Of a stretch of 64,000 bases of DNA, positions 29,480-39,417 are shown piece by piece (position 1 is the stretch's first letter; each line of letters opens with the position of its first letter). Origin of the DNA: Symbiodinium natans (taxonomy: Eukaryota; Sar; Dinophyceae; Suessiales; Symbiodiniaceae). Under the pieces are notes generated by a model. The model was not told the DNA's origin. It ran no database searches and saw only the letters and a list, made by a program, of their open reading frames with translations. The DNA lies in assembly GCA_905221605.1 (NCBI GenBank), contig CAJNDS010002764.1:217001-281000 (forward strand), in the 5' to 3' direction. Made by a program: the position numbers and the translations under genes.

Positions 29480-29602
29480 GGTGAGGGTACAACACTTGCA
29501 GGCCTTTGCCCCTGCTTTGAATGGCTCCTGCAAAGGTACGGCCGCTTGTTTCAGAATCGGAAGAGTTTCCCATATCTTTGAACACACGACACCCTCACCC
29601 TA
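29480..29602 (+). CDS. Possible terminal exon
   Basis: CAACACTTGCAG (29501) then AFAPALNGSCKGTAACF and RIGRVSHIFEHTTPSP to TAA at 29601-29603. Moderate. Confidence 0.35.
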
Positions 29603-29604
29603 AT

Positions 29605-29692
29605 GCCTAAAGCCTAAAGCCCAAAGCCTAAAGCCTAAAGCCTAAAGCCTAAAGCCTAAAGCCTAAAGCCTAAAGCCTAAAGCCTAAAGCCT
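29605..29692 (-). repeat. GCCTAAA variant array
   Basis: Twelve consecutive AGCCTAA units, a homogeneous variant of CCCTAAA. Confidence 0.95.
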
Positions 29693-29779
29693 CAACCCTA
29701 AACCCTAGACCCTAGACCCTCGACCCTAAACCCTAAACCCGAAACCCTAAGCACTAAACCCTAAACGAAACTTGGGAAG

Positions 29780-29849
29780 GTGTGCCCTACGACCAGCAGT
29801 TTGATGAGCCCAGCGGCCATCAGCAGGCAAAAACACCCCAACTCCTCGG
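29780..29849 (+). CDS. Exon-like island
   Basis: C-strand repeats, TTGGGAAG, then VPYDQQFDEPSGHQQAK-TPQLL, donor GTTAGGG, G-strand array. Confidence 0.5.
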
Positions 29850-30172
29850 GTTAGGGTTTAGGGTTTAGGGTTTCGGGTTTCGGGTTTCGGGTTTAGGGTT
29901 TAGGGTGTCTCAATTGAGGGGGCGCGTGGGTGCCAAAAGCACCCAGCCGCACGCCCCGACTTGTGGAGCCCCACCCCCGCTTGCGCTCCACCCTCGCCTT
30001 GACCTTTTGCGGGTTTGGGGTTTCCTTACTTTCTGATCATCCTTTGTTCTTTTTCCTATTTGTGCATGCGAGCGGGAGGTGTGACAGCGAAGTAGGTCAC
30101 ACAGCGGCCTTAAAAAGCCAAAGGTTTGGGGCCGCATCCTGGTTAGTCATCTGAGAATCTGCTTGAAACTGC

Positions 30173-30394
30173 ATGCCCTTTTCCTGCTGGGCCTTGCGTG
30201 GCTGGGAGGCCCCTGCCTGGGGGCGAGGCCTGCCAGGCCCCGAAACTGGGAGTGCCGGGCCCCCCGCGCAGCCCGTAGCTGTCTACGGGACTGAGAGCTC
30301 CGTCGCCAACCGGAGGGCTTATGGCTCCGGAGCTTCCTCGCCTGCCGGCTTCGGCGACGGCTCCGGGCTCACTCAGTTTACTTGTAGGGTATAG
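30173..30394 (+). CDS. Possible exon, GC-rich unique segment
   Basis: An open frame ending PVAVYGTESSVANRRAYGSG and ASSPAGFGDGSGLTQFTC. No telomere repeats flank it closely, and splice sites are unclear. Neighbouring sequence 29910-30170 is unique with no supported gene. Confidence 0.3.
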   Translation: MPFSCWALRGWEAPAWGRGLPGPETGSAGPPAQPVAVYGTESSVANRRAYGSGASSPAGFGDGSGLTQFTCRV

Positions 30395-30559
30395 GGTATT
30401 TTCCGGGAAGCGTTGGTTTTGGGTGTGGTGGAGCTTCCACGAGGGTTGGGGACTCAGCCCTCAACCCCCCGAAGCCGAATGGATGTCGAACAACTGCACC
30501 CGGGTGATTGGGGGTTTAGGGTTTTGGGGCTAAGAGTTTGGGGTGCCAAGGAATTCCAG

Positions 30560-30665
30560 CCTTCAAGTATTGAAACTCCAAAAGGCCTCGCGCCCGAGAT
30601 CGCAGACGGAGTTAGCGCGTGCAAGCCCGAAGGTCTACGCGCAGGAGCAGCTGACAAACGAGCAG
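30560..30665 (+). CDS. Exon-like island
   Basis: GGAATTCCAG, then LQVLKLQKASRPRSQTELAR and ASPKVYAQEQLTNEQ, CAG/GTGCTC donor. An overlapping frame is also open (PSSIETPKGLAPEIADG), so the frame is not certain. Confidence 0.45.
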
Positions 30666-30787
30666 GTGCTCTCCCCCCAAGCGCCCCCCAAGCGCAGGGT
30701 TCCTGGGGTTCTTACAGTTTCGGGTTCTGAGGGTTTAGGGCTCTTGGGGTTTAGGGTCTAGGGTCTTGCTTTCAAATGAGGGTCCCG

Positions 30788-30824
30788 ATGGCCGACGATT
30801 TTTGGGCCCATGCCCGGCAATTCG
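30788..30824 (+). CDS. Possible first exon
   Basis: ATG followed by MADDFWAHARQF and a GTGGGT donor. Confidence 0.3.
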
Positions 30825-31164
30825 GTGGGTTTTGGGGCAGTTGCAGGTCGAGCTTAGGGAGGCCCCAACCTCCTAGACAAGCACCCCAAGCCCTAAGCCC
30901 TAGACACACCCAAAGCCCTGAATTCGAAACCAGAAAACCCTCAACCCCGACACTCATGATTGGGTCACCTTCCTTCTCGACCCGACGCTCGAGGATTCGA
31001 GGATTCGGAGGATTCCGAAGATTCGGGCTGCCCCAGGCACGTAGTAAGACCCTGTAATTCCTACACCGTTACTTTAAGGCTCCAAGGACTCTTATTGTAA
31101 GGTTTTCTCAAGGGGAATACGAATTTGTTGTACAGCCCCCCAGCCCTAACATTCCTGCTACTCC

Positions 31165-31560
31165 AGCAAACCCTGAACCCTAAACCCTAAACCCTAAACC
31201 CTGAACCCTAAACCCTAAACCCTAAACCCTAAACCCTAAACCCTAAACCCTAAACCCTAAACCCTAAACCCTAAACCCTAAACCCTAAACCCCTAACCCT
31301 TAAACCCTAAACCCTAAACCCTAAACCCTAAACCCTAAACCCTAAACCCTAAACCCTAAACCCTAAACCCTAAACCCTAAACCCTAAACCCTAAACCCTA
31401 AACCCTAAACCCTAAACCCTAAACCCTAAACCCTAAACCCTACCCTAAACCCTCTACTCTGAACGCTAAACCCTAAAACCCGAAACCAAAGACCCTAGAC
31501 CCTAAACCCTAAACCCTAACCCCTAAACCATAAAACCCTAAACCCTAAACCCTAAACGCT
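31165..31560 (-). repeat. Largest C-strand CCCTAAA array
   Basis: Nearly 400 bp, with about forty near-perfect CCCTAAA units between 31185 and 31443, ending CTGCGTCAG at the next exon. Confidence 0.97.
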
Positions 31561-31567
31561 GCGTCAG

Positions 31568-31649
31568 GCCGCGCTGCACGCGGAGGTCGATCGAGAGAAG
31601 CAGCTGGCAGCCCCGGGCCCGGGCGGCTTTGAACAGAACCGTCTTTGGG
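31568..31649 (+). CDS. Exon-like island
   Basis: AALHAEVDREKQLAAPGP then GGFEQNRLW, donor GTTAGGG; the longest C-strand array before it and a G-strand array after it. Confidence 0.6.
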
Positions 31650-31749
31650 GTTAGGGTTTAGGGTTTGGGGTTTGGGGTTTAGGGTTTAGGGTTTATAGGG
31701 TTTAGGGTTTATAGGGTTTAGGGTGGTTGATAATAAGGGAGTCATACTC

Positions 31750-31867
31750 GGACCCCTTAGGGTGTACCCCTGAGAGGTTTCCCTGAATAGACCCCCTCGC
31801 CCTTGATGCGCCCTCAAAAGGACTTGAGAAAGGGTCCCCAAGCCCCAGGGTACAACCTTAGGGGTCC
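31750..31867. mobile_element. Unclassified inverted-repeat element
   Basis: GGACCCCTTAGGGTGTACCC at the left pairs with GGGTACAACCTTAGGGGTCC at the right (three mismatches); 118 bp, similar in size to families A-C but different in sequence. Confidence 0.65.
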
Positions 31868-32063
31868 AGGGTAGAGCCCCATGTTGATAGGGTTCCAATG
31901 CAGGGTTTCTAGGATTTATAGGGTTCGTTGGCATTTTTAGGCGGGTTGCAGTTTAGGGCTCTCGGGGGATTATAGGGTTTTGGAGGCATTTTCTGGAAGC
32001 TGCTCTCCTGAGCTCCCCGTTCGGATTTTGCAGCTTGTTTGGTGGAAGGGGCTGCGGGTTTCC

Positions 32064-32275
32064 CTAAACCCTAAACCCTAAACCCTAAACCCTAAACCCT
32101 AAACCCTAAACCCTAAACCCTAAACCCTAAACAGTAAACCCTAAACCCTAAACCCTAAACCCTAAACCCTAAACCCTAAACCTGGAAGGGGCTGAGGGTT
32201 TCCCTAAACCCTAAACCCTAAACCCTCAACTCTGAACCCTGAACCCTAAACCCTAAACCCTAAACCCTAGGGTAG
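32064..32275 (-). repeat. CCCTAAA array containing a duplicated exon edge
   Basis: GGAAGGGGCTGCGGGTTTCC (32045) recurs as GGAAGGGGCTGAGGGTTTCC (32183), each followed by CCCTAAA units. Confidence 0.8.
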
Positions 32276-32321
32276 TTTAGGGCTGTTTCGGACGGAGGCG
32301 TCTCATTTCTGCCCCTCCCAG

Positions 32322-32378
32322 GCCATGGAGGAAACGGCGGACGAGCTGGCCGAAGGCATGGAGGGATATCTCGGGGCG
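32322..32378 (+). CDS. Exon-like island with a telomere-repeat donor
   Basis: TTTCTGCCCCTCCCAG, then 19 codons AMEETADELAEGMEGYLGA, then GTTTAGGG. Acidic helix. Confidence 0.6.
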
Positions 32379-32500
32379 GTTTAGGGTTTAGGGTTTAGGG
32401 TTTCGGGTTAAGGGTTTAGGGTTTAGGGTTTCGGGTTAAGGGTTTAGGGTTTAGCGTGTAGGGTTTCGGGTTAAGGGTTTAGGGTTAAGGGATCGGGATA
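32379..32500 (+). repeat. Higher-order G-strand repeat
   Basis: A roughly 28-bp unit (GGGTTTAGGGTTTCGGGTTA plus AGGGTTTA) repeats three to four times. Confidence 0.8.
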
Positions 32501-32554
32501 AGGTTTAGGGTTTTGGGACGTCGAGAAAAACACCAAATAACTTTTTAATGGAAG

Positions 32555-32663
32555 GCAAGCTGTCTGCGGCGGTGGACCATGCCTACGCCATGGCCGAGCC
32601 TTCGCCTCAGACACTTCGATTTCTTCCCTTGCTTGCATTGAGATCTTGGCCCCAAACCTCTAG
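32555..32663 (+). CDS. Exon-like island
   Basis: TTTTAATGGAAG, then KLSAAVDHAYAMAEPSPQTL and RFLPLLALRSWPQTS, donor GTACTG. Family unknown. Confidence 0.5.
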
Positions 32664-32960
32664 GTACTGCCACGGAACCAGTATACGGAAAAAAAAAGCC
32701 CTAGAGGCCCGAATCTGGCCCCATAAGCCCGACCACACCCTAACCAAAACAAAACCCCCCTAAATCCCCAAAACCCCCATTCCGCTTGTCCCACGACGTG
32801 CCAGGCACCCTAAATCCCAAAGCCCCAAACCGCAAGCCTAAAACCCTAAAAGCCAAATCTAACCCTAAACCCTAAACCCTAAATCCTAAACCCTAAACCC
32901 TAAGCCCTAAACCCTAAACCCTAAACCCTAAACCCTAAGCCCAAATCTGGGTTTCCCCAG

Positions 32961-33021
32961 GTCTGCCAGGGTGTGGGCCGAGCGCGCCGCGTCCATCGTG
33001 GATGCCCGGGGCCCAATCCAG
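32961..33021 (+). CDS. Exon-like island
   Basis: GGGTTTCCCCAG, then SARVWAERAASIVDARGPIQ. C-strand arrays on both sides. Confidence 0.5.
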
Positions 33022-33264
33022 GGCTTAGACCCTGAACCCATAAACCCGAAACCCAAACCCTGAACCCTGAACCCTAAACCCTAAACCCTAAACACTAAAC
33101 ACCCTAAACCCTAGAAACCCTAAACCCTAAGCCCTATAAACCCTAAACCCTAAACCCTAGAAACCCTAAACCCTAAACCCTATAAACCCTATAAACCCTA
33201 TAAACCCTATAAACCCTAACCCCTGAACCCTAACCCCCCCCCCCCCCCCCCCCCGGTCCTTCAG

Positions 33265-33354
33265 AGGCCACCCGCGAGGAGCAGGCGGACCAGGAAGCGG
33301 TGGGAGACGCCACGCTTGGACCGTTCTTCCACCGAAGTCTTTGGGAAAAAGAGG
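33265..33354 (+). CDS. Exon-like island with a telomere-repeat donor
   Basis: C-strand array, poly-C run (33234-33254), GTCCTTCAG, then ATREEQADQEAVGDATLGPF and FHRSLWEKE, donor GTTTAGGG. Confidence 0.6.
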
Positions 33355-33469
33355 GTTTAGGGTTTAGGGTTTAAGGTTGAGGGTTTTGGGGTTTAAGGTT
33401 GAGGGTTTTGGGGTTTTTTTAGGGTTTGGTTTAGGGTTTAGGGTTTGGGGGTTACACCCTGCATGGTCC

Positions 33470-33545
33470 CTCGACCAATTTAAAGTTTCCGAAATTAGGA
33501 GTACCTTATTGCTGTCCTCATTATGAAGGAATCCTGCTAACTGGG
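33470..33545 (-). mobile_element. Dispersed element shared with 9655-9735 (opposite orientation)
   Basis: GTTTCCGAAATTAGGAGTAC is the reverse complement of the core of the earlier copy, with one difference. Confidence 0.5.
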
Positions 33546-33741
33546 GTCTATTTTAAGGGTCCTTACTCTTTCGTAAATGCCCATTTGGTTTGTGCTTTGC
33601 CGAAACTCAAAGGCACTGAGCTGCCTTGGATCTGCGACAGAGCAACCCCGCCCTCTCGGCCCTTGAAACCTTGACACCTTGTCCAATCCGTGGGGAGATG
33701 ACGAAGCGACTTTAAGTGACAATGTGCTTCTTCTCATTCAG

Positions 33742-33923
33742 CTGAAAGTCGCAAGAGAAAGCAAAACATGGAGCAAGGTTACAGACAGATGGTTCAGCCC
33801 AAGCCTAGTCTAGAAGCATCCTTGCTTGCCAGTAATCTCAAATCGAAGCACAGCCCAGACATGCGAAACTACCCCGAGTCTCCTTGGCTTGTGAAAGCTC
33901 GCACACTAGCTCTTGGGTCCTAG
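33742..33923 (+). CDS. Candidate terminal exon
   Basis: CTTCTTCTCATTCAG, then ESRKRKQNMEQGYRQMVQ, PKPSLEASLLASNLKSKHSP, DMRNYPESPWLVKARTLALG-S, TAG 33921-33923. Sixty codons without a stop; basic and polar. Family unknown. Confidence 0.6.
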
Positions 33924-34077
33924 TAGGCTGTAGGTTTTTGGGGTGTAGGGGTTTTTAGGGCTTAGGTGGTATGAGACTTCGATGCTGCAGCTACCCCAAG
34001 CCCTAAACCCTAAACCCTAAACCGTAAGCTCTAAACCCTAAACCCTAAACCCTAAACCCCTAGGCCCCCACTCCCAG

Positions 34078-34150
34078 AGCAAACGCCGGCGAAGACCCCA
34101 GCCAGGTGGACGTCGCGACGCTTGGCTTCGTCGGTGTTCGAAGTCTAGAA
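34078..34150 (+). CDS. Exon-like island
   Basis: C-strand array, CCCACTCCCAG, then ANAGEDPSQVDVATLGFVGV, G-strand array after 34185. A second open frame overlaps. Confidence 0.5.
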
Positions 34151-34539
34151 CCCAGAGTAGGCCCTTATTCCCTTTTTGACCAATGAGGGTTTAGGGTTAA
34201 GGGTTTAGGGTTTAGGGTTTAGGGTTGAGGGGGCACCCTTATGCTTCCTAGGTTGCTCTTGGGTCTAGAACAGGGGTGTGCGAAGCGCGAGAGATGAGGT
34301 AAACACCTGGGGCATGTGGTCAGTTCATGTCAGTTCTATAAAGTGTGGTCCCTGTTGATTTTCTGTACCCTAAATCATAAGGGCCGCCTTACAATCGCAA
34401 TCCCAAAAGAAGGGGCCCTAATTTAGAGAAGTGACCTAAACCCTAAGCCCTAAACCCTAAACCCTAAACCCCTAAACCCTAAAAACCCTCCTTCGGGGGC
34501 ACTGGAAGCTTGATCTTTCCGAGCCGTTCCAGCAAGGAC

Positions 34540-34592
34540 TGACCTCGCAAAGTCCGCCCGCCGAGTTGGGACGGCGCCGAAGCTGCATGTAG
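34540..34592 (+). CDS. Weak exon-like island
   Basis: GCCGTTCCAG, then QGLTSQSPPAELGRRRSCM and TAG. Short; uncertain. Confidence 0.3.
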
Positions 34593-34652
34593 TTTATACT
34601 AATCTATACAACAGATGCTATACAAGAATCTACATGCCCCCCCTTGGCTTAG

Positions 34653-34782
34653 GGAGCCGTTGGGGGTTCTTTGCCTCTGATCATCGTCTGACAAGCGACG
34701 GGAGGGCGCAGAGTCGGCGTGCAGTGGCGTGTGGAAGATGGTTGGAGGGCAGTAGAATGAAATTCAATGCGCCAAAGATCTG
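34653..34782 (+). CDS. Exon-like island with a telomere-repeat donor
   Basis: CCCTTGGCTTAG, then SRWGFFASDHRLTSDGRAQ and SRRAVACGRWLEGSRMKFNA-PKI, donor GTTTAGGG. Forty-three codons with no stop. Confidence 0.55.
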
Positions 34783-34874
34783 GTTTAGGGTTTAGGGGTT
34801 AGGGTTTAGGGTAAGGTGTTTCTGCGTCTGAGTAGGCTTGAGGGTGATTCGGGAAATCGAGTGTTTTTTTTGAG

Positions 34875-34921
34875 GCAATGAGCGGGGCCAATCGCACACT
34901 CCAGTACCTCGACGCTGCCAG
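34875..34921 (+). CDS. Exon-like island
   Basis: GTGTTTTTTTTGAG acceptor, then AMSGANRTLQYLDAA, donor GTGCCC. Confidence 0.45.
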
Positions 34922-35419
34922 GTGCCCGTTTGATTGACGGAATCCAGAGTTCCTCCATTAGAGGGGGCTTAGGGTTTAAGGTTCTGGGGGATTTTCTTGG
35001 AGCCAGTTTTGTAGAATTGAGGGCTCTTTTGAAGGATTTTCAAACTTGTGGGGTGTAGAGGTGCATCTTGCGTGCCTAGGTAAGATCAGCAGGGTACAAC
35101 CGCTGCAAGCCCAGGGCAGGGCAGTTTTTTTCGGTGCTGGTGGTTAAGGGCCGCTACGTCCTGCTTTTTTATTGGCAAGTCGTGCATGTCTATATGCCTA
35201 GGCTGGCAACCTGCGGCTTGTGCTTCAGGGTTTAGGAACCCTAACCCCTAAACCCCAAAACCGCTAAACCCCAAAACCCCTAAGCCCCTAAACCCCAAAA
35301 CCCCAAAACCCCTAAACCCCAAAACCCCTAAACCCCGAAACCCCGAAACCCCTAAGCCCCTAAACCCCTAAACCCCTAAACCCCGAAACCCCTAAACCCC
35401 AAGCTCCCCCTGGCTGCAG

Positions 35420-35484
35420 GTACAACATGGAGCTGCAGAACCAGATGCAGACTCTCGACCCCCAAATGGAGGCACCACGCTGAG
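35420..35484 (+). CDS. Exon-like island
   Basis: C-strand CCCCTAAA array (35235-35400), CCTGGCTGCAG, then YNMELQNQMQTLDPQMEAPR and TGA, or a GAG/GTAACT donor at 35485 in another frame. Confidence 0.45.
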
Positions 35485-35504
35485 GTAACTCAAGCCTATG
35501 AGCC

Positions 35505-35618
35505 CTACTTGGAGGTTCAGGGTACTTGTGACCCCATTTACAACTGCACTTGCAAGCCCCCTTGGGTTATAAGCAGACTCATAACTGGGGTTATAAGTAC
35601 CCATGAACCTCCAAGTAG
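35505..35618. mobile_element. Unclassified inverted-repeat element inside an intron
   Basis: CTACTTGGAGGTTCAGGGTA pairs with TACCCATGAACCTCCAAGTA plus G; the inverted arms are about 32 bp and the total is 114 bp. It lies between a GTAACT donor (35485) and a CCCTGCAG acceptor (35661-35668). Confidence 0.75.
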
Positions 35619-35668
35619 AGTCTAGAGTCTAGTTGTTGTGTCTGTTTGGCTCGCGGATGTCCCTGCAG

Positions 35669-35731
35669 TGAGTGAGGTCTATGTTCTGTCGAAGACTGGC
35701 GAGGCCGCTCTGAAGGCCCCCAGAAACGCCT
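35669..35731 (+). CDS. Exon-like island with a telomere-repeat donor
   Basis: GGATGTCCCTGCAG, then SEVYVLSKTGEAALKAPRNA, donor GTTTAGGG. Confidence 0.55.
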
Positions 35732-36126
35732 GTTTAGGGTTCAACTCGGTTCAGCCCTAAGCCCTAAACACTAAACCCTAAGCCCTAAACCCTAAGCTCT
35801 AAGCCCTAACTAAACCCGAAACCCTACAGGGTGGTTGGGGAGCCCTAAACCCTAACCCCTAAGCCCTAAAGAGGTAGGGGTTTTGCAGGAGCCTGCGAGA
35901 TTCGGGTTTTGGTAGCTGGGAACTCTGTCAGAGAGAACTTGACGACTTGTTCTTCGTAGGGAAGTCGGGAAGTAGGTTTAGGGTTTAGGGGTCAGGTTTT
36001 ATGCTTAGGGCTCAGGATTTAGGGTTTGAAATTTAGGATTTAACAAGTCTAAACCTTCGCCAAACCTTCCTTCTAAAGGGACAACAAGAGTCTAAGACCC
36101 AATGTGTTTGGTAGGCCGTTTTCTAG

Positions 36127-36225
36127 GGTGCCTGGGTCCAGAACAACATCCGGCAGTACAGAAGCACCTTCCCTGGACAGACAATGGGTGGTGCCGTTGG
36201 AAAGTGGCTGAGCCTTGCCTTATGA
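36127..36225 (+). CDS. Candidate terminal exon
   Basis: GGCCGTTTTCTAG, then GAWVQNNIRQYRSTFPGQTM and GGAVGKWLSLAL, TGA 36223-36225. Confidence 0.55.
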   Translation, partial: GAWVQNNIRQYRSTFPGQTMGGAVGKWLSLAL

Positions 36226-36719
36226 CCGCTCAAGTTTTGCCTTCTATAATCTTCTATACTAAGTCATCCCCCACCTCCTCTTGATGAGAATACGGGGTAC
36301 CCTCCCAGAGCCAAAATCCCTGACCCCAACCACACTTCTGGCTGACCCCTTTGCCCCCCTCCCCCCTGCACCCTCGTTCTGTTGTTGTGTTGAAGTTTGA
36401 AGCGACCGCGTCCAGGGTGGCAATTGAGGGCTGCAGCCCTGAACCCTAAAATGCAATGGTTTGGATGGTGGCCTGTGAAAGCTCACAGCGGCGGGGGGGG
36501 GGGGGGAGGAGAAAGAAACCTAGCACCAATGAAATTGTTGGACTGCATTGATTAGATGCCATTGCGTGGCATGCCCCCTCGCCCCCACACCACTAAGTGT
36601 GGGGAGCCATTTCCATGTACATACTGCCGCTGCGCAGCGAGATGCCCTAAACTCCAAGCCCAAACCTCGAAACCCTAAACCCTCAACCCTAAACCCTGAA
36701 CTTCTTTGGGGCTCCGCAG

Positions 36720-36749
36720 GCCAGCGACGAGGTCTACGAAGCCCTGCAG
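36720..36749 (+). CDS. Micro-exon-like island
   Basis: GGGGCTCCGCAG, ten codons ASDEVYEALQ, CAG/GTGGGC donor. Strong splice sites at both ends, but very short. Confidence 0.45.
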
Positions 36750-36946
36750 GTGGGCTCCGCATCAAATACCCCCATGGGTTTGTAGGGTTATGGGGTTTGT
36801 AGGGCTTCATACTTCATAGGGTTGTTTTTTATGTTTGGTCATTAATGTTGTTTTTGTTGTCTGTTTTCGGTTTATGAGGGTTTCGTAGGGTGTTAGTGAT
36901 AGTTTGTTTTTAAGTTGTGGGGCTCTAGGGTGTATAGGTTGTCTAG

Positions 36947-37028
36947 TGTCGTTGACCCCCTACTGTATGCCAAGCTACCCGAGAATGAAAGAGTCAAAGG
37001 GGCTCCTATATGGACTGGTTCTGCGTAG
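36947..37028 (+). CDS. Candidate terminal exon
   Basis: GTATAGGTTGTCTAG, then VVDPLLYAKLPENERVKGAP and IWTGSA, TAG 37026-37028. Confidence 0.5.
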
Positions 37029-37274
37029 GAGTTCGAGGTTAGTTCTAAGAGCCTCACTCTAGGGTACCTACAGGAACCTTGCCCCCTAAAGCCTAAATCC
37101 TAAACCTAAACCTAAACCCTAAGTTGCCTAAGAGGTAGTACGTCGAGGAGGGCAGGCATAGACATGTTGGAAGTTGGGGTGGACTCGATCCATCCTCCAA
37201 TGGGCTGGAGGCTTTCTTCTGCCGAGCTCTTCTTGTCATCAGGCACCCCAAGGCCCAAGGCCCCCCAATTCCAC

Positions 37275-37320
37275 GTAATATAGGGGCCTTAATAATTAGA
37301 ATAGGGTTCCCGCCCCCGCC
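37275..37320 (+). mobile_element. Family B fragment (left arm)
   Basis: GTAATATAGGGGCCTTAATA and ATTAGAATAGGGTT are identical in type to 43104; the right part is missing. Confidence 0.6.
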
Positions 37321-37465
37321 TCCCCCCAAAATAGGGAGGGGGGGGGCGGCACCCTGAAGCCCAAACCCCAAAAAGGCCGCACCCCTATTTTCGGAAACCC
37401 GGCCGCTGAAGACGAGACTTGACCTTGGCCATCCAAATCCGACACCTTTGCGATGTATGTAGGGA

Positions 37466-37565
37466 TTTAATATAGGGGTCGGAATAATGACAAATAGTAT
37501 TCCCTTATGATCCCTTTGTAACTATACTCCAATAACCCCCAAAGAGGGTCCCCATAATAGGGATA
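37466..37565 (+). mobile_element. Family B element
   Basis: TTAATATAGGGGTCGGAATA, then TTCCCTTATGATCCCT, matches the left half of the copy at 41819; the right end GGTCCCCATAATAGGG is degenerate. Confidence 0.6.
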
Positions 37566-37665
37566 ATAGTACTTTGGGGTATATAAGAGGTACTGTACCT
37601 ATCTTCGGACATAGTCAACTGTACCTATTTTCGGACATATTCATTAAAACCTTTCGCTGAGCCAG

Positions 37666-37734
37666 GTGGCCTACCGCGCGAAAACGCTCGCGGATGAGGC
37701 GTCTTCTGGGGCAGATCAGAAGCTGAAGCCCTGA
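37666..37734 (+). CDS. Candidate terminal exon
   Basis: TTCGCTGAGCCAG, then VAYRAKTLADEASSGADQKL-KP, TGA 37732-37734, directly before a C-strand patch. Confidence 0.5.
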   Translation: MAYRAKTLADEASSGADQKLKP

Positions 37735-37820
37735 GCCCTAAACCCTAAACTGCCCTAAACCCCAAACCCATGGATATTCAAAACATGGACAAGCCCTAAA
37801 CCCTCGACCCAAAACCGGGC

Positions 37821-38210
37821 TCACTGTGCTGCGGGTGGATGCACGAAAGGCCAGGTGTCACCATCGCTTTGCTTGGGTAGAACATCGCAGAACTCAGAAC
37901 TGCCTGCCCTGAATTGCTTGAAGCGTCTCGCCTGTAGGCCCACAATCGGGAGGGCAGTTAGATGTCTTGTGACGCAGTGATTTGTGCCGGTGAGAACATT
38001 GGAGTTCCCGTGGTTGCCTTCAGAGTTGCCCTGTATGGCCTTGAGTGGCGAGGCCATTTCGCACGGCATTACGTCTATGCCGAGACTTTGCCGCAACTGG
38101 CCCGTGCTTGAGTCTGGGACGGCTGGCGTCGGAGTTGTGAGGGGGGTCAGCGACAGCCTTGTCGTCATGCTCAAGGGGGGGACCTCCAAGCCCGAAAGTC
38201 TCGAGACCAC
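37821..38210 (-). CDS. Possible minus-strand open frame
   Basis: About 116-129 codons, with an internal ATG near residue 15 (MTTRLSLTPLTTPTPAVPD) and CTGTAGG upstream as a possible acceptor. Ser/Thr/Pro-rich at first, mixed later (QARRFKQFRAGSSEFCDV). If real it is the only minus-strand gene in the window. A shorter plus-strand frame overlaps. Confidence 0.25.
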   Translation of the reverse strand: MVSRLSGLEVPPLSMTTRLSLTPLTTPTPAVPDSSTGQLRQSLGIDVMPCEMASPLKAIQGNSEGNHGNSNVLTGTNHCVTRHLTALPIVGLQARRFKQFRAGSSEFCDVLPKQSDGDTWPFVHPPAAQ

Positions 38211-38637
38211 ATGCCCTACAGAATGAGAAGAAAGGTTGTGTTGAAGATGAAGCCCTAAAACCCTAAAACCCTAAACCCTAAGCCTAAAACCTAAACCCTC
38301 AACCTAGGGTCTGTAATAAGCAATCGTCAAATCCTTGCTAAGTACTGTCGAAAACCACAGAGTCGCGGAGTCCCCGCAAGTCGCGCCATCACACACTGCC
38401 AAAGACGTCGCCCTGCATTCCCGGGAGGGGGGGGGGGGAGCTCACCCTAAACCCCCCTAAACCCTAAACCCCAAACCTTAAACCCCAAACCCCAAGCCCT
38501 AAGCCCTAAACCCTAATAAATCCCTAAACCCTAAACCCTAAACCCCAAACCCCAAACCCTAAACCCTAAACCCAAACCCCAACCCCTAAACCCCAAACCG
38601 CAAACCCTAAACTGTCGCCCTAAGCAGCTCAGGAAGC

Positions 38638-38696
38638 TGCGAGACAGCGACGTGCACCTGGCACCTCTCAATGAGGCGAAGCCGGGGTTGGAAGAG
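38638..38696 (+). CDS. Exon-like island
   Basis: C-strand array, CCCTAAGCAG, then LRKLRDSDVHLAPLNEAKPG-LEE, GAG/GTGCTC donor, then a long G-strand tract. Confidence 0.6.
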
Positions 38697-38699
38697 GTG

Positions 38700-39030
38700 C
38701 TCAGGATTTCAAAGGGGGGTTTCAGGCGGTTTCAGGGGTTCCGGCGTTTAGGGGGTTTAGGGGTTTAGGGTTTAGGAGTTTCAGGGGGTTCAGGGGTTCA
38801 GAGGTGTGGGGGGGGGGGGGGGGGGTAGGATTAGGCTGTTTAGGGTTCAGGGTTTAGGGTTTCAGGGGGGTTTAGGGGGTTTAGGGGCTTAGGGGTTTAG
38901 GGGGTTTAGGGGTGAGGGGTTTAGGGGGTTAGGATTAGGTTGTTTCGGGTTCAGGGTTTAGGGTTTGGGGGTTGGGTAGGGGGTTTAGGGCTTGGGGCCC
39001 TTAAGGGGGGCGGGGGTTTAGGGACTGAGA
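38700..39030 (+). repeat. TTTAGGGG-type G-strand tract with poly-G run
   Basis: GGTTTAGGGG/GGTTTCAGGGG units with an 18-base poly-G at about 38808. Confidence 0.85.
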
Positions 39031-39087
39031 CCTTTAAATCCTAAACCCTAAACCCTAAACCCTAAACCCTAAAATGTTGTTTGGAAG

Positions 39088-39129
39088 GCCGAGGGCGCCG
39101 ATTTCAATGACAACCAGGAGAGGGCTTGA
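39088..39129 (+). CDS. Short exon-like island ending in a stop
   Basis: TGTTTGGAAG, then AEGADFNDNQERA and TGA 39127-39129. Confidence 0.4.
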   Translation, partial: AEGADFNDNQERA

Positions 39130-39417
39130 ACTGCTTCCCTCCCCCCCCCTCAGGCTTAGGGTTTAGGGTTTAGGGGTTTAGGGTTTATAGTTTTAGGGTT
39201 TAGGGTTGAGGGTTTAGGGTTTAGGGCCCCACCCCCCTCCCCCTCCTCCCTAGCGTTAAGGTTTTAGGACTTAAGTTTTACTCAATGTCGAGAACTGCCC
39301 CCCCCCCCCACCCCACACAAGGTTCAGGGCTTCGGGTTAGGAGGGTTCCCGTCTGAGTCGCGACAGTGCGCGGATTCTTGGCCCCCCTTTGGTGCCACTT
39401 CGGGATTCTGGGCTCCT

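Noticed and set aside
31165-31560. A true chromosome end
   Set aside because: The arrays are interstitial, occur on both strands throughout 50 kb, and are bounded by exon-like sequence on both sides.
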